A DNA stretch of 45,093 nt from assembly GCA_017643845.1 (NCBI GenBank), contig JAEPMR010000019.1, positions 1 to 45,093 of the forward strand, written 5' to 3'. This DNA comes from Marivivens sp. (lineage in GTDB: Bacteria > Pseudomonadota > Alphaproteobacteria > Rhodobacterales > Rhodobacteraceae). Made by a program: the position numbers and the translations under genes. Shown here piece after piece: positions 29,116-37,343 of the stretch (position 1 is its first letter; each line of letters begins with the position of its first letter). Under the pieces are notes generated by a model, which worked only from the letters and a program-made list of their open reading frames with translations, made no database searches and was not told the DNA's origin.

Positions 29116-29157
29116 GCGGCGTTGGGGCCGCTTTGTCACGCGGCCAGCCTCTGGCCG
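29116..29157 (-). promoter_or_regulatory. overlapping hairpins in the helicase leader
   Basis: Read on the minus strand, CGGCCAG pairs with CTGGCCG (plus 29151-29157 with 29141-29147), but GCGGCC/GGCCGC (29140-29145 with 29126-29131) and GCGGC/GCCGC (29127-29131 with 29116-29120) share bases with their neighbours. Each stem therefore excludes the next. They lie 20 to 60 bases before the ATG of the DEAD-box gene. The pattern is that of a switchable leader; GC-rich chance pairing is the alternative. Confidence 0.4.
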
Positions 29158-29185
29158 GATTGCCCGAGGCGCTGATAGTTGCGAT

Positions 29186-29214
29186 GTGTTACGACGAAGG
29201 CAGGAAAAGGTCAA
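29186..29214 (-). promoter_or_regulatory. candidate promoter of the DEAD-box helicase gene
   Basis: On the minus strand TTGACC (plus 29209-29214) is followed after 17 bases by TAACAC (plus 29186-29191). The -35 matches consensus at five of six positions, the -10 at three. It would give a leader of about 80 bases containing the hairpins at 29116-29157. It has the same -35 and spacing as the candidate ahead of nuoA. Confidence 0.4.
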
Positions 29215-29274
29215 GAAACACCCCAAAATGGTGAATTTGACGGCTGCGTTGTGGTTTTCGCGCCTCGCTTGGCG

Positions 29275-30870
29275 CTAGACCATCATTTCTTTTGTCGCGG
29301 AAAGTGTCACATCGGGGTAATCGCGGGAGACGCGATCAATGTCCCATTGTAGGCGTGTGAGGTAGACGAGATCACCGTCGTTATCCGTCGCCATGTGCTG
29401 TTTGTTGGCCTGAGCAAATGCATCGACTTTCGGCTTGGGGCCTGAAACCCAACGGGCGGAGGTGAATTGCGAGCCTTCGAACCGAACGGGCAGGCCGTAT
29501 TCCAGCTCGATGCGGCTGGCGAGCACTTCGAACTGGAGTGCGCCGACCACGCCGACGATGAAACCGGAGCCGAAGGTCGGCTTGAACACTTTTGCCGCGC
29601 CTTCCTCCGCGAATTGCATCAGGGCTTTTTCGAGGTGTTTCGCCTTCATCGGGTCGCCCGCACGGCAGTTCTGTAAGAGCTCGGGCGCGAAAGAGGGGAT
29701 ACCGCTGACCTTGAGCTGCTCGCCCTCGGTCAGAGTATCACCGATACGCAATTGGCCGTGGTTCGGGATGCCGATGATATCGCCTGCCCAAGCCTCGTCA
29801 GCCAATTCGCGATCGGAGGCGAGGAACAGGACCGGATTGGTGACGGCCATCGGCTTTTTCGATCGGACATGCAGAAGCTTTTGACCGCGCGTGAAATGGC
29901 CAGATGCGAGACGGACGAAAGCAACGCGGTCGCGGTGCTTAGGGTCCATGTTCGCCTGAACCTTGAAGACGAAACCGGCGACCTTTTTCTCTTCGGGTGA
30001 AATCTGGCGCGGCTCGGCGCTTTGGGGCTGTGGTTCGGGCGCGTAGGAGCCGATGCCGTCCATAAGTTCCTTGACGCCAAATGAGTTGATCGCGGAGCCG
30101 AACCAGATCGGGGTCATCGATCCGTCCAATACGGCTTGCGGGTCGAGCGGCGGAAGGAGTTCCCGCGCCATCTCGACCTCTTCGCGCAGCTTTTCAAGCT
30201 GGGCGGCGGGGATGTGTTCGGCCATTTTTGGGTCATCAAGACCATTGATCTGGATCGAGTCTGCGACCTTGTTGCGGTCGGCGCGGTCCATCAGTTCGAG
30301 GCGGTCATTCAGCAGGTCATAGCAGCCGAGAAAATCACGACCCATGCCAATCGGCCAGCTTGCCGGTGTGACGTCAATTGCGAGGTTTTCCTGGATTTCG
30401 TCAATAATTTCGAATGTGTCGCGGCTCTCGCGGTCCATCTTGTTACAGAAGGTGAGAATGGGCAGGTCGCGCAGGCGGCAGACCTCAAATAGTTTTTGGG
30501 TCTGGCTTTCCACGCCTTTCGCGCCATCGATGACCATGACAGCTGCGTCCACGGCGGTCAGCGTGCGGTAGGTATCCTCGGAAAAATCGGAGTGGCCGGG
30601 GGTGTCGACGAGATTGTAACGGAAATCGCGGAAGTCGAAGGACATCGCCGAGGCGGATACCGAGATGCCGCGATCCTTTTCCATCTGCATGAAGTCGGAG
30701 CGGGTGCGGCGGGCTTCGCCCTTGGCGCGGACTTGCCCGGCCATTTGAATTGCACCGCCGAAGAGCAGGAACTTTTCGGTCAGTGTGGTTTTGCCGGCGT
30801 CGGGGTGCGAGATGATCGCGAAGGTGCGACGACGGGCGATTTCGGGCGGAAGGCTCGGGCGATTTGTCAT
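29275..30870 (-). CDS. prfC: peptide chain release factor 3
   Basis: GTPase that removes RF1/RF2 from the ribosome after termination. Seen: G1 SHPDAGKTTLTEKFL, G2 region RGISVSASAMSF, G3 DTPGHSDFSEDT, and G4 FCNKMDRE, followed by RF3-type domains II and III (GVVGALQFEVLASRIELEYG near the end). 531 residues, as in E. coli (529). AGGGA precedes the ATG. It is 178 bases upstream of the helicase in the same direction, but that gap holds a candidate promoter, so the two are probably separate units. Confidence 0.97.
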   Translation of the reverse strand: MTNRPSLPPEIARRRTFAIISHPDAGKTTLTEKFLLFGGAIQMAGQVRAKGEARRTRSDFMQMEKDRGISVSASAMSFDFRDFRYNLVDTPGHSDFSEDTYRTLTAVDAAVMVIDGAKGVESQTQKLFEVCRLRDLPILTFCNKMDRESRDTFEIIDEIQENLAIDVTPASWPIGMGRDFLGCYDLLNDRLELMDRADRNKVADSIQINGLDDPKMAEHIPAAQLEKLREEVEMARELLPPLDPQAVLDGSMTPIWFGSAINSFGVKELMDGIGSYAPEPQPQSAEPRQISPEEKKVAGFVFKVQANMDPKHRDRVAFVRLASGHFTRGQKLLHVRSKKPMAVTNPVLFLASDRELADEAWAGDIIGIPNHGQLRIGDTLTEGEQLKVSGIPSFAPELLQNCRAGDPMKAKHLEKALMQFAEEGAAKVFKPTFGSGFIVGVVGALQFEVLASRIELEYGLPVRFEGSQFTSARWVSGPKPKVDAFAQANKQHMATDNDGDLVYLTRLQWDIDRVSRDYPDVTLSATKEMMV

Positions 30871-30917
30871 GGCGTCCCTATAGGTGGGCGTACGGAAAAG
30901 GGCAATTGGGGAGTGGA

Positions 30918-31943
30918 TCAGCTGGCTGATGCGCGACGTAGCAGGGCTGCCAGATCTTCCGCACCTGCGAGGGATTCGGCGATTTCGTAGTCGTGGTGGC
31001 GCCTGCGTTCATGCACGCCGCCGGTGCTGGCAAGGCGTTCGCGGACGTCCTCCGGTAATGCCTTGGTCGTGCGCGGGTCGACCATCAGCGACTCGGCGGC
31101 TATTCCTTCGGCGTAGATGATGTGGTGGTCGTCGAAGAGGAGCTGGTAGTAATCGACGAATCCGCCTTCCGTCTGCAGGATGGTCGTGCCGTTAACAAGG
31201 TGGCGTGCCTTGATCAGAACCTCGGCGCGACCCGCACCGAGTGTATCTGAGCGCTGGTAGACGAAAATCCGATGATCGGGGCTGAGGCGCAGCTCCTGAT
31301 CATTGTGCATGGCCCCAGGAGCGATGCTTACCGGGGCGAATGTCCCAGTTGCGCGGAGTGTGGTGTGACCGACCCAGCGGATTTCGCGGGGGCCATCGTC
31401 GCGCGTCAGGACGCGATCACCGACAGAGAGTTCCTCGACGGCGCGTAATTCGCCTGAAGCGAGCGTGATCCGAGTGCCGCGTACAAAGGAGACGAAAGCC
31501 GCCTCTGCAAAGCGGCGTGTTGCGGTCGTGCGATCGATGCCGACGAGGCGGTAATCCGTATCGATGTCGATTTCGGAAAGCGGCAGGAGGTAGACCTCCT
31601 CGGCGATTCCATCACTGACTTCCACGAATACGATGGCTTCCTGTGTGGTGCCTGCCGGGGTCATCAACGTGATACAACAATCGAGATACAGACGGTGGCG
31701 CGGATCGCCGAGATCAGAGGCGGGCGCGATGGCGAAACCGCTGTCGGTGGCGTCCGGCACAACGTCGATGCGGCCTGCCAGCGCCGGGTCGACCAGGCTG
31801 TAGACGTCATCGAGTACCAGCTCGTCTGCAAAGCTGATCGCGTCGCCTTCGGCTGCGCCATCAGTGACGACAAAGGCGCTGGCGCGATAGACGTCTAGCG
31901 TCTGGGGGGATGAGGCGTCCTGTTCTGTCATGCCGTTCTGCAT
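30918..31943 (-). CDS. Hint-domain (Hedgehog/intein-like) protein
   Basis: A 341-residue protein. Residues 1-150 form a beta-rich N-terminal part of unknown role. From residue 152 a Hint module starts: SFVRGTRITLASGELRAVEELSVGDRVLTRDDGPREIRWVGH, then HRIFVYQ and DYYQLLFDDHHIIYAEGIAAESL. Rhodobacteraceae have many such Hint_2-type proteins, usually beginning CFxxGT; here the first position is Ser152, which could still serve as nucleophile for an N-O shift. There is no Asn at a splice junction with a C-extein, so splicing is unlikely; cleavage or adhesion-type roles are possible. No signal peptide. The start is unsure: ATG 31931 is in frame and neither start has a good ribosome binding site. 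Confidence 0.8.
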   Translation of the reverse strand: MQNGMTEQDASSPQTLDVYRASAFVVTDGAAEGDAISFADELVLDDVYSLVDPALAGRIDVVPDATDSGFAIAPASDLGDPRHRLYLDCCITLMTPAGTTQEAIVFVEVSDGIAEEVYLLPLSEIDIDTDYRLVGIDRTTATRRFAEAAFVSFVRGTRITLASGELRAVEELSVGDRVLTRDDGPREIRWVGHTTLRATGTFAPVSIAPGAMHNDQELRLSPDHRIFVYQRSDTLGAGRAEVLIKARHLVNGTTILQTEGGFVDYYQLLFDDHHIIYAEGIAAESLMVDPRTTKALPEDVRERLASTGGVHERRRHHDYEIAESLAGAEDLAALLRRASAS

Positions 31944-32050
31944 CGGTTGCGGAAACCCGTATCGGTTGTGGGTGTGATAGCGGAATGCGGCGGGCCTTGC
32001 CAGAGGTGCGATTGCCCCCTAGCTGTGTGACAAAGAATAGGGAGAGAGAT

Positions 32051-32830
32051 ATGGATCTGGGTATCAAAGGGAGGCGCGCCGTTGTCTGCGCGTCGTCAAA
32101 AGGTCTGGGACTGGGATGTGCGCGTGCGTTGGCTGAGGCGGGTGTAAATCTGGTGATGAACGCCAGAGGAGCTGATGCGCTGGAGCAGGCCGCCGGCGCG
32201 ATCCGGTCCGAATTCGGTGTCGAGGTCGTGACGGTCGCTGCCGATATTACAGATGAAAATGGGCGTGCAGAGGTTCTGCGGGTGGCGGGCGAGGTTGATA
32301 TTCTTGTCAACAATGCAGGCGGACCGCCCCCCGGGATGTGGACCGATTGGGATCGTGACGACTTTATCAAGGCACTGGATGCCAACATGCTGGCACCGAT
32401 CGCGATGATGAAGGCTTTGATGCCGGGAATGATGGAGCGCGGGTGGGGACGCGTGGTCAATATCACCAGCCAGTCTGTAAAAGCTCCGATTCCGCAGCTG
32501 GGGCTATCGAATTCGGCCCGTGCCGGATTGACCGGCTATGTGGCCGGGACTGCGCGACAGGTCGCCCCGCATGGTGTCACGGTGAATAACCTCTTGCCGG
32601 GTATTCATGCGACGGACCGAGCCGTCGGGCTTGATAAAGGCGCGGCGGAAGCCGCCGGTATCGATGTCGAGCAGGCACGGAAGAACCGGCAGGCAACAAT
32701 CCCGGCGCGGCGCTATGGAACGGCGGCGGAATTTGGCGCAACTTGTGCGTTCCTTTGCTCGCAACATGCGGGGTTCATTGTCGGGCAGAATATCCTGCTT
32801 GATGGCGGGGCGGTGAACGCGACGCTCTGA
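32051..32830 (+). CDS. SDR-fold oxidoreductase-like protein without the Tyr/Lys pair
   Basis: A 259-residue Rossmann protein of the short-chain dehydrogenase/reductase kind. Seen: coenzyme loop ASSKGLGLG (14-22), DILVNNAGG (83-91), active-site Ser140 in NITS, and a C-terminal GGAVNATL. The segment that normally reads YxxxK is GLSNSARAGL, so Ser153 and Arg157 replace Tyr and Lys. It may be a poor or unusual catalyst, as in a divergent SDR group with LSN-R-GL that I recall. The ATG at 32051 follows AGGGAGAGA; the frame is open upstream but that part overlaps the Hint gene and its promoter space. Confidence 0.88.
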   Translation: MDLGIKGRRAVVCASSKGLGLGCARALAEAGVNLVMNARGADALEQAAGAIRSEFGVEVVTVAADITDENGRAEVLRVAGEVDILVNNAGGPPPGMWTDWDRDDFIKALDANMLAPIAMMKALMPGMMERGWGRVVNITSQSVKAPIPQLGLSNSARAGLTGYVAGTARQVAPHGVTVNNLLPGIHATDRAVGLDKGAAEAAGIDVEQARKNRQATIPARRYGTAAEFGATCAFLCSQHAGFIVGQNILLDGGAVNATL

Positions 32831-32896
32831 CGCTTGTGCTGCTGCGCTACGGTTGGTAGGGAACTTGAACCTGAGCTAATTCGTCGGATACAGCCC

Positions 32897-33979
32897 GTGC
32901 ACGCGACCCCGCGCCTAGAAGTAAAGAACCTCGTTCGTAGCTATGACGGACTGCGCGTCGTAGATGATGTGTCGCTTTCGGTCATGCCGGGTAGTGTGAT
33001 CTGCCTTTTGGGACCGTCCGGCTGCGGGAAGTCAACGACGTTGCGGATGATCGCGGGCGTCGAGATGCAGGATAGCGGGGAAATCTTTGTGGATGGACGA
33101 CTCGTGTGTGACACGGTGACCCGCGTTCCGCCGGAAGGGCGCGAGATCGGACTGATGTTTCAGGATTTCGCCCTCTTTCCGCATCTGAGTGTCGCAGAGA
33201 ATGTGGCGTTCGGGCTGAAGGGGTCGGCACGGCAAAATCGTGCGCGTGTCGAGGAATTGCTGACGAAGGTCGGGATGCTGCGCCACATCGATGCCTATCC
33301 ACACCAACTGTCAGGGGGGGAGCAGCAGAGGGTGGCGCTGGCGCGTGCGCTCGCGCCCCGGCCCAGAATCCTCTTAATGGACGAGCCTTTTAGCGGATTG
33401 GATGACCGTCTGCGCGACGACATTCGTGATGAGACATTGCAGGTGCTGAAAGGCGAAGGCACGTCCGTTTTGCTCGTGACGCATGAACCTGCCGAAGCAA
33501 TGCGGATGGCGGATGAGATTGCGCTTATGCGCAATGGTCGCGTTGTGCAGCGCGGCGCGCCCTATAATATCTATAATGCTCCGGTTGATCGTGAGGCCGC
33601 TGCATTTTTTAGTGATATCAATGTTATACGGGGCGTTGTTAAGGGGGCTTTGACGGAGACACCCTTTGGGCAATTCCTGGCTCCGGGTGTGCCGGATGGC
33701 ACGGAAGTCGAGATCGTTATCCGGCCCCAACACCTGCGGATCGACTTTGATCGCGGGGGGCGCGGGCCGAACCCGACACCCGTCGACGGGACGCCTGCGC
33801 GTGGTGTTGTGGAGCGTGCGCGATATATGGGGTCTGAAAGCCTCGTTGAATTTCGGATGGAATTTGACGGGTCGATTTTGCGGGCATCTGTTCCGTCGGT
33901 TTTCCTTCCGGCGCAGGGGACGCCGCTTTGGCTGATGTTCCGCCGCGACCGATGCCATGTCTTTCCGGTGCGGAGCTAG
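32897..33979 (+). CDS. ABC transporter ATP-binding protein, ferric-iron/spermidine type, without partners
   Basis: A 360-residue nucleotide-binding protein of importers for iron, polyamine or sugar. Walker A GPSGCGKST (39-47), Q-loop MFQDFALFPHL, signature LSGGEQQRVALARAL, Walker B RILLMDEPFSGLD, H-loop LLVTHEP. The C-terminal about 120 residues form a TOBE-like domain (EIVIRPQHLRIDF, ARYMGSESLVEFRM). No permease or binding protein is adjacent, so it must pair with proteins coded elsewhere. GTG at 32897 is chosen with GGA upstream; a TTG at 32834 is in frame. Its stop overlaps by four bases (CTAG) the stop of the convergent regulator. Confidence 0.9.
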   Translation: MHATPRLEVKNLVRSYDGLRVVDDVSLSVMPGSVICLLGPSGCGKSTTLRMIAGVEMQDSGEIFVDGRLVCDTVTRVPPEGREIGLMFQDFALFPHLSVAENVAFGLKGSARQNRARVEELLTKVGMLRHIDAYPHQLSGGEQQRVALARALAPRPRILLMDEPFSGLDDRLRDDIRDETLQVLKGEGTSVLLVTHEPAEAMRMADEIALMRNGRVVQRGAPYNIYNAPVDREAAAFFSDINVIRGVVKGALTETPFGQFLAPGVPDGTEVEIVIRPQHLRIDFDRGGRGPNPTPVDGTPARGVVERARYMGSESLVEFRMEFDGSILRASVPSVFLPAQGTPLWLMFRRDRCHVFPVRS

Positions 33980-34644
33980 CGCTGCGCGGTCAGCCGGGTA
34001 ACGAAGTCATTGAGCGTTTTGCCGTCCTCTGGGAGGAATGCACCGCCTTTGATCGATAGATCAGATATAAGGTCGACGCGAAACACTTTGAAACCACTCT
34101 GATATTCAGACCAGCATGTGAGTGTCCAAACCTGAGCCCAGAATTCCAAGTGTAAGGGGCGGATGCGTTCTGTTTGGGCTGCGCCGAGGGGCGTGACATC
34201 GACATAAAGATGTTCGCGTAGGGCGCGACGTAGAGCGCCAAGGTGTCGCGTGGCATTTGCGGCTTCGGGACTGGCGTAGACGAATGTCTCGGCGCTGTCG
34301 TCCTGCATACCCTGAGGCGTTACGGCGCCGATCTTGCCCCGCAGACTGCGGGCGGCCGCGGCGAGCGTTGGATCCGCACCTGTGGCAACGAGGCTCATAC
34401 CGATGCGAAGGGCTTCGAATTCGTCTTTGTTCAGGGCCATCGGGGGAAGGCTAACAGGCGCACGCAGGATGTATCCGACGCCGCGTTCTCCTTCGATTGG
34501 AATTCCCGAGCCTGCCAGTGTCGACATATCGCGCCAGATGGTGCGGGTGGATACCCCGAGTTGCCGCCCAAGATCGGCAGCGCGGTGGAGCTGTCCGTCG
34601 CGCAGGATTTGGATCAGTTCAAAGAGGCGGTCATTACGTGCGAT
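33976..34644 (-). CDS. WYL-domain transcriptional regulator (YafY-like), start codon unusual
   Basis: A helix-turn-helix plus WYL regulator of about 222 residues. The frame reads ARNDRLFELIQILRDGQLH, then AADLGRQLGVSTRTIWRDMSTL (the winged HTH), IPIEGERGVGYILR, and a WYL-like part ending RIRPLHLEFWAQVWTLTCWSEYQSGFKVFRVDLI. The only ATG in frame (34527) lies after the recognition helix and would remove the HTH. Upstream to the in-frame stop (before 34740) there is no ATG, GTG or TTG; ATC at 34644 stands where relatives start. Either a rare start is used, or the gene has lost its start codon. Palindromes in the gap to tatA could be its operators. Confidence 0.7.
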   Translation of the reverse strand: MARNDRLFELIQILRDGQLHRAADLGRQLGVSTRTIWRDMSTLAGSGIPIEGERGVGYILRAPVSLPPMALNKDEFEALRIGMSLVATGADPTLAAAARSLRGKIGAVTPQGMQDDSAETFVYASPEAANATRHLGALRRALREHLYVDVTPLGAAQTERIRPLHLEFWAQVWTLTCWSEYQSGFKVFRVDLISDLSIKGGAFLPEDGKTLNDFVTRLTAQR

Positions 34645-34732
34645 GGTTCTCGTCCAGTTTGGCGTTTTGTCAGTTTTGCGGGACGACGAAGCGCAAAGTC
34701 TTTGCCTGCAAGGGGTTTTGCGTGGCGTCCAA

Positions 34733-34750
34733 CTGACAATTTGATGTCAG
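34733..34750. promoter_or_regulatory. 18-base palindrome between the WYL regulator and tatA
   Basis: CTGACA (34733-34738), six-base spacer, TGTCAG (34745-34750). A further TGTCAG half-site lies at 34668-34673. The gap of 237 bases between the regulator and tatA otherwise shows no clear promoter match. Self-regulation is common for HTH-WYL proteins, so this is a candidate binding site. Confidence 0.4.
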
Positions 34751-34881
34751 CAGGGTTCCAGCGCAAGGCCGGATTTGGGGCGGCAGGGCATTTTCGGGCT
34801 TTTGCGGGGGGTGGGCGCGGCCTAGGGTGATGCCCAGAGATTAGAGCACCGGCGATGGTGCGAGTGTCAGGGAGAAGAGAC

Positions 34882-35097
34882 ATGCTTAATAATATTGGTC
34901 TTCCGGGTCTGCTGTTGATCGCGGTTGTGGTGCTGGTCCTGTTCGGGCGCGGAAAGATTTCGTCGCTGATGGGCGAAGTTGGTAAGGGGATCACGGCGTT
35001 CAAGAAAGGCGTGGATGAAGGCAAGCAGGAGCTTGAGGATCAGGCGGCTGAGGCGGCCAAGGATGTTACCCCCGAGGACAAGAAAGACAAAGCCTAA
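34882..35097 (+). CDS. tatA: Sec-independent protein translocase subunit TatA
   Basis: Forms the size-adjustable pore element of the twin-arginine pathway, which exports folded proteins. The 71-residue protein has one membrane helix ([18 protein letters not shown]), the FGRGK hinge, an amphipathic helix ([19 protein letters not shown]) and an acidic, lysine-rich tail. The ATG at 34882 has GGGAGAAG upstream; nine further codons are open before it but do not fit. It leads tatB after 64 bases. Confidence 0.95.
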   Translation: MLNNIGLPGLLLIAVVVLVLFGRGKISSLMGEVGKGITAFKKGVDEGKQELEDQAAEAAKDVTPEDKKDKA

Positions 35098-35161
35098 GTC
35101 TGGCTTGGGCGGCCTATTGGCCTGCCCGTCTTGATAGTCCATCTGGAGGAGGACGCCGCCG

Positions 35162-35605
35162 ATGTTTGGTCTTGGCTGGAGTGAAATGGTGCTGATCGGC
35201 ATCGTCGCGCTGATCGTTGTGGGCCCGAAGGATTTGCCGGGCATGTTCCGAACACTCGGTCAATTGAGTGGTAAGGCGCGCGGGATGGCGCGTGAATTCA
35301 GCCGCGCAATGGAATCCGCAGCGGATGAGGCGGGTGTCAAAGACATTTCCAAATCCATCAATGCGGCGGCGAACCCGACCAAATTCGGCACAGATAGCCT
35401 GAATAAGGCAGCCACATCGACGTTTAAACCGGGTGGGGCAACCGAGGCGCTATCGAAAGAACGGGCCGAGGCGGCAGAGAAGTTCAAGGAAGCGAGTGCC
35501 AAGGCGGCAACCGCACGGAAAGAGCGGGAAGCCGTTGCCGCGGCCGAGGCCGCGGAGTCCGAGGCTCCGGCGGAAAGCATTGAAGATGCTGAGGACAAGT
35601 CATGA
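35162..35605 (+). CDS. tatB: Sec-independent protein translocase subunit TatB
   Basis: With TatC it forms the receptor for twin-arginine signal peptides. [34 protein letters not shown] is the classic N-terminal helix, Gly-Pro hinge and start of the amphipathic helix. The rest of the 147 residues is Ala/Glu/Lys rich and probably extended helix. GGAGGAGG precedes the ATG, and its stop overlaps the tatC ATG (ATGA). Confidence 0.95.
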   Translation: MFGLGWSEMVLIGIVALIVVGPKDLPGMFRTLGQLSGKARGMAREFSRAMESAADEAGVKDISKSINAAANPTKFGTDSLNKAATSTFKPGGATEALSKERAEAAEKFKEASAKAATARKEREAVAAAEAAESEAPAESIEDAEDKS

Positions 35606-36492
35606 GTTCGACGGATGATCTAGATAACAGCTCGGCACCGCTGATCGAGCATCTGGCGGAGTTGAGAACGCGGCTGATCCGGTCGCTGCTTGCATTCATC
35701 GTGGCCATGGTGATTTGTTTCGCCGTCTGGAACCCGATTTTCGATTTCCTGACATTGCCGCTCTGTAATGCGCTTGCTGAGCGTGGGCAGGACAACTGCG
35801 GCTTGGTGCTTATCGCGCTGCAAGAAGGTTTCTTTGTCGCGATCTCGATTTCGCTGCTCGGTGGGCTGATGCTGTCCTTTCCTGTGATCAGCTACCAGCT
35901 ATGGCGGTTTATCGCGCCCGGATTGTACCGGACCGAGAAGAGTGCCTTTTTACCGTTCCTGATTGCATCGCCGTTCATGTTTTTCCTCGGTGCGTCATTT
36001 GCCTATTACGCTATTACCCCGCTGGCATTCGATTTCTTTCTCGGGTTCCAGCAGCCAGGTACGCTGATGGATGGGCCGGACGGGGCGACGGGTGTCGCTG
36101 GAATCGCGTTTCAAGGTTCTGCGCAGGCTTACCTCTCGCTCACGATCAAATTCATTGTCGCGTTCGGTCTGTGTTTCCAGCTGCCGGTTCTGCTGACGCT
36201 GATGGGCAAGGCCGGATTGGTCAGTTCTCGCGGGCTGCGGACGATGCGTAAATATGCGGTTGTTGGTATTCTGCTCCTTGCGGCGTTGGCGACACCGCCG
36301 GACGTTATCAGTCAGGTGATCCTGTTTGTGGTCGTCTACGGTCTCTACGAGATTTCCATTCAGCTCGTCCGCCGCGTGGAACGCCAGAAAGACGCGGCCG
36401 CACGGGCAGAGGGAATCATCGGTGAAGGGGAGAGCCTGTTTGACGAGGATGACTTTGAGGAGGAGGCGCCCGAAGAGGATGCGAAACCGTGA
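35602..36492 (+). CDS. tatC: Sec-independent protein translocase subunit TatC
   Basis: Multispanning core of the Tat receptor. Seen: [21 protein letters not shown] near the N-terminus with the conserved Glu, [32 protein letters not shown], and [20 protein letters not shown]. Six membrane helices; 296 residues, with an acidic C-terminal tail longer than in E. coli (258). The stop overlaps the GTG of the next gene (GTGA). Confidence 0.96.
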   Translation: MSSTDDLDNSSAPLIEHLAELRTRLIRSLLAFIVAMVICFAVWNPIFDFLTLPLCNALAERGQDNCGLVLIALQEGFFVAISISLLGGLMLSFPVISYQLWRFIAPGLYRTEKSAFLPFLIASPFMFFLGASFAYYAITPLAFDFFLGFQQPGTLMDGPDGATGVAGIAFQGSAQAYLSLTIKFIVAFGLCFQLPVLLTLMGKAGLVSSRGLRTMRKYAVVGILLLAALATPPDVISQVILFVVVYGLYEISIQLVRRVERQKDAAARAEGIIGEGESLFDEDDFEEEAPEEDAKP

Positions 36493-37343
36493 CGGATGCG
36501 GCTGCTTCCGATGTGCTGGGCCGGATTGCGGCGGCGCTGGAACGGATGAGCCCGCCACCGCAATCTGAGCCGGATTTCCAAGTAGCATCTGCATTCGTAT
36601 GGCACACAGAACCGGATCGGCTCGAGCCTGTCGAAAAAGTGGCGCGGGTAGGTTTGCCTCTACTGGTTGGAATAGACCGTTCGCGTGATACGCTCTTGGC
36701 GAATACCCGGCAATTCGCTGCGGGGATGCCGGCCAATAATGCGCTTCTCTGGGGTGCGCGAGGCATGGGGAAATCCAGCTTAGTCAAAGCGATACACGGC
36801 GAAGTTCAACAAGATTTTGCAGACCTCAAGATCATTGAGATACAGCGGGAGGATTTGCCATACATTGGGCGGTGCCTGAATATCCTGCGGCGGGCGGAGG
36901 CGCGATTCATCCTGTTTTGCGATGATTTGTCGTTTAGTCATGATGATGCCCATTACAAATCGCTCAAGGCAGTGTTGGACGGCGGAATAGAGGGGCGGCC
37001 CGACAATGTGGTGCTGTATGCCACATCAAACCGGCGCCATCTGATGCCAAGGGACATGATCGAGAATGAGCGATCTTCGGCAATCAATCCCGCAGAAGCC
37101 GTGGAAGAGAAGGTTTCGCTCTCGGATCGCTTCGGGCTATGGCTCGGGTTCCATCCTTGCAGTCAGGATGAATACCTTGCGATGATCCGCGGCTATTGCG
37201 ATGCGTATGGGGTCGATGTTTCGGAGGCTGAATTACGGGCGGAGGCCATTGAATGGCAGGCCACCCGTGGAGCGCGGTCCGGGCGGGTGGCATGGCAGTT
37301 TTTTACCGATCTTGCTGGCCGCAAGGGCGTCCGGTTAGGGTAG
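36489..37343 (+). CDS. DUF815-type AAA+ ATPase coupled to tatC
   Basis: A 284-residue P-loop ATPase. [15 protein letters not shown] (Walker A, residues 88-101) and [10 protein letters not shown] (Walker B) are clear, followed by [31 protein letters not shown], characteristic of the DUF815 family, which resembles AAA+ proteins. Function unknown. Translation is coupled to tatC by a GTGA overlap, so a link to export or to a Tat substrate is possible. It overlaps the convergent lipoprotein gene by nine bases. Confidence 0.88.
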   Translation: MTDAAASDVLGRIAAALERMSPPPQSEPDFQVASAFVWHTEPDRLEPVEKVARVGLPLLVGIDRSRDTLLANTRQFAAGMPANNALLWGARGMGKSSLVKAIHGEVQQDFADLKIIEIQREDLPYIGRCLNILRRAEARFILFCDDLSFSHDDAHYKSLKAVLDGGIEGRPDNVVLYATSNRRHLMPRDMIENERSSAINPAEAVEEKVSLSDRFGLWLGFHPCSQDEYLAMIRGYCDAYGVDVSEAELRAEAIEWQATRGARSGRVAWQFFTDLAGRKGVRLG

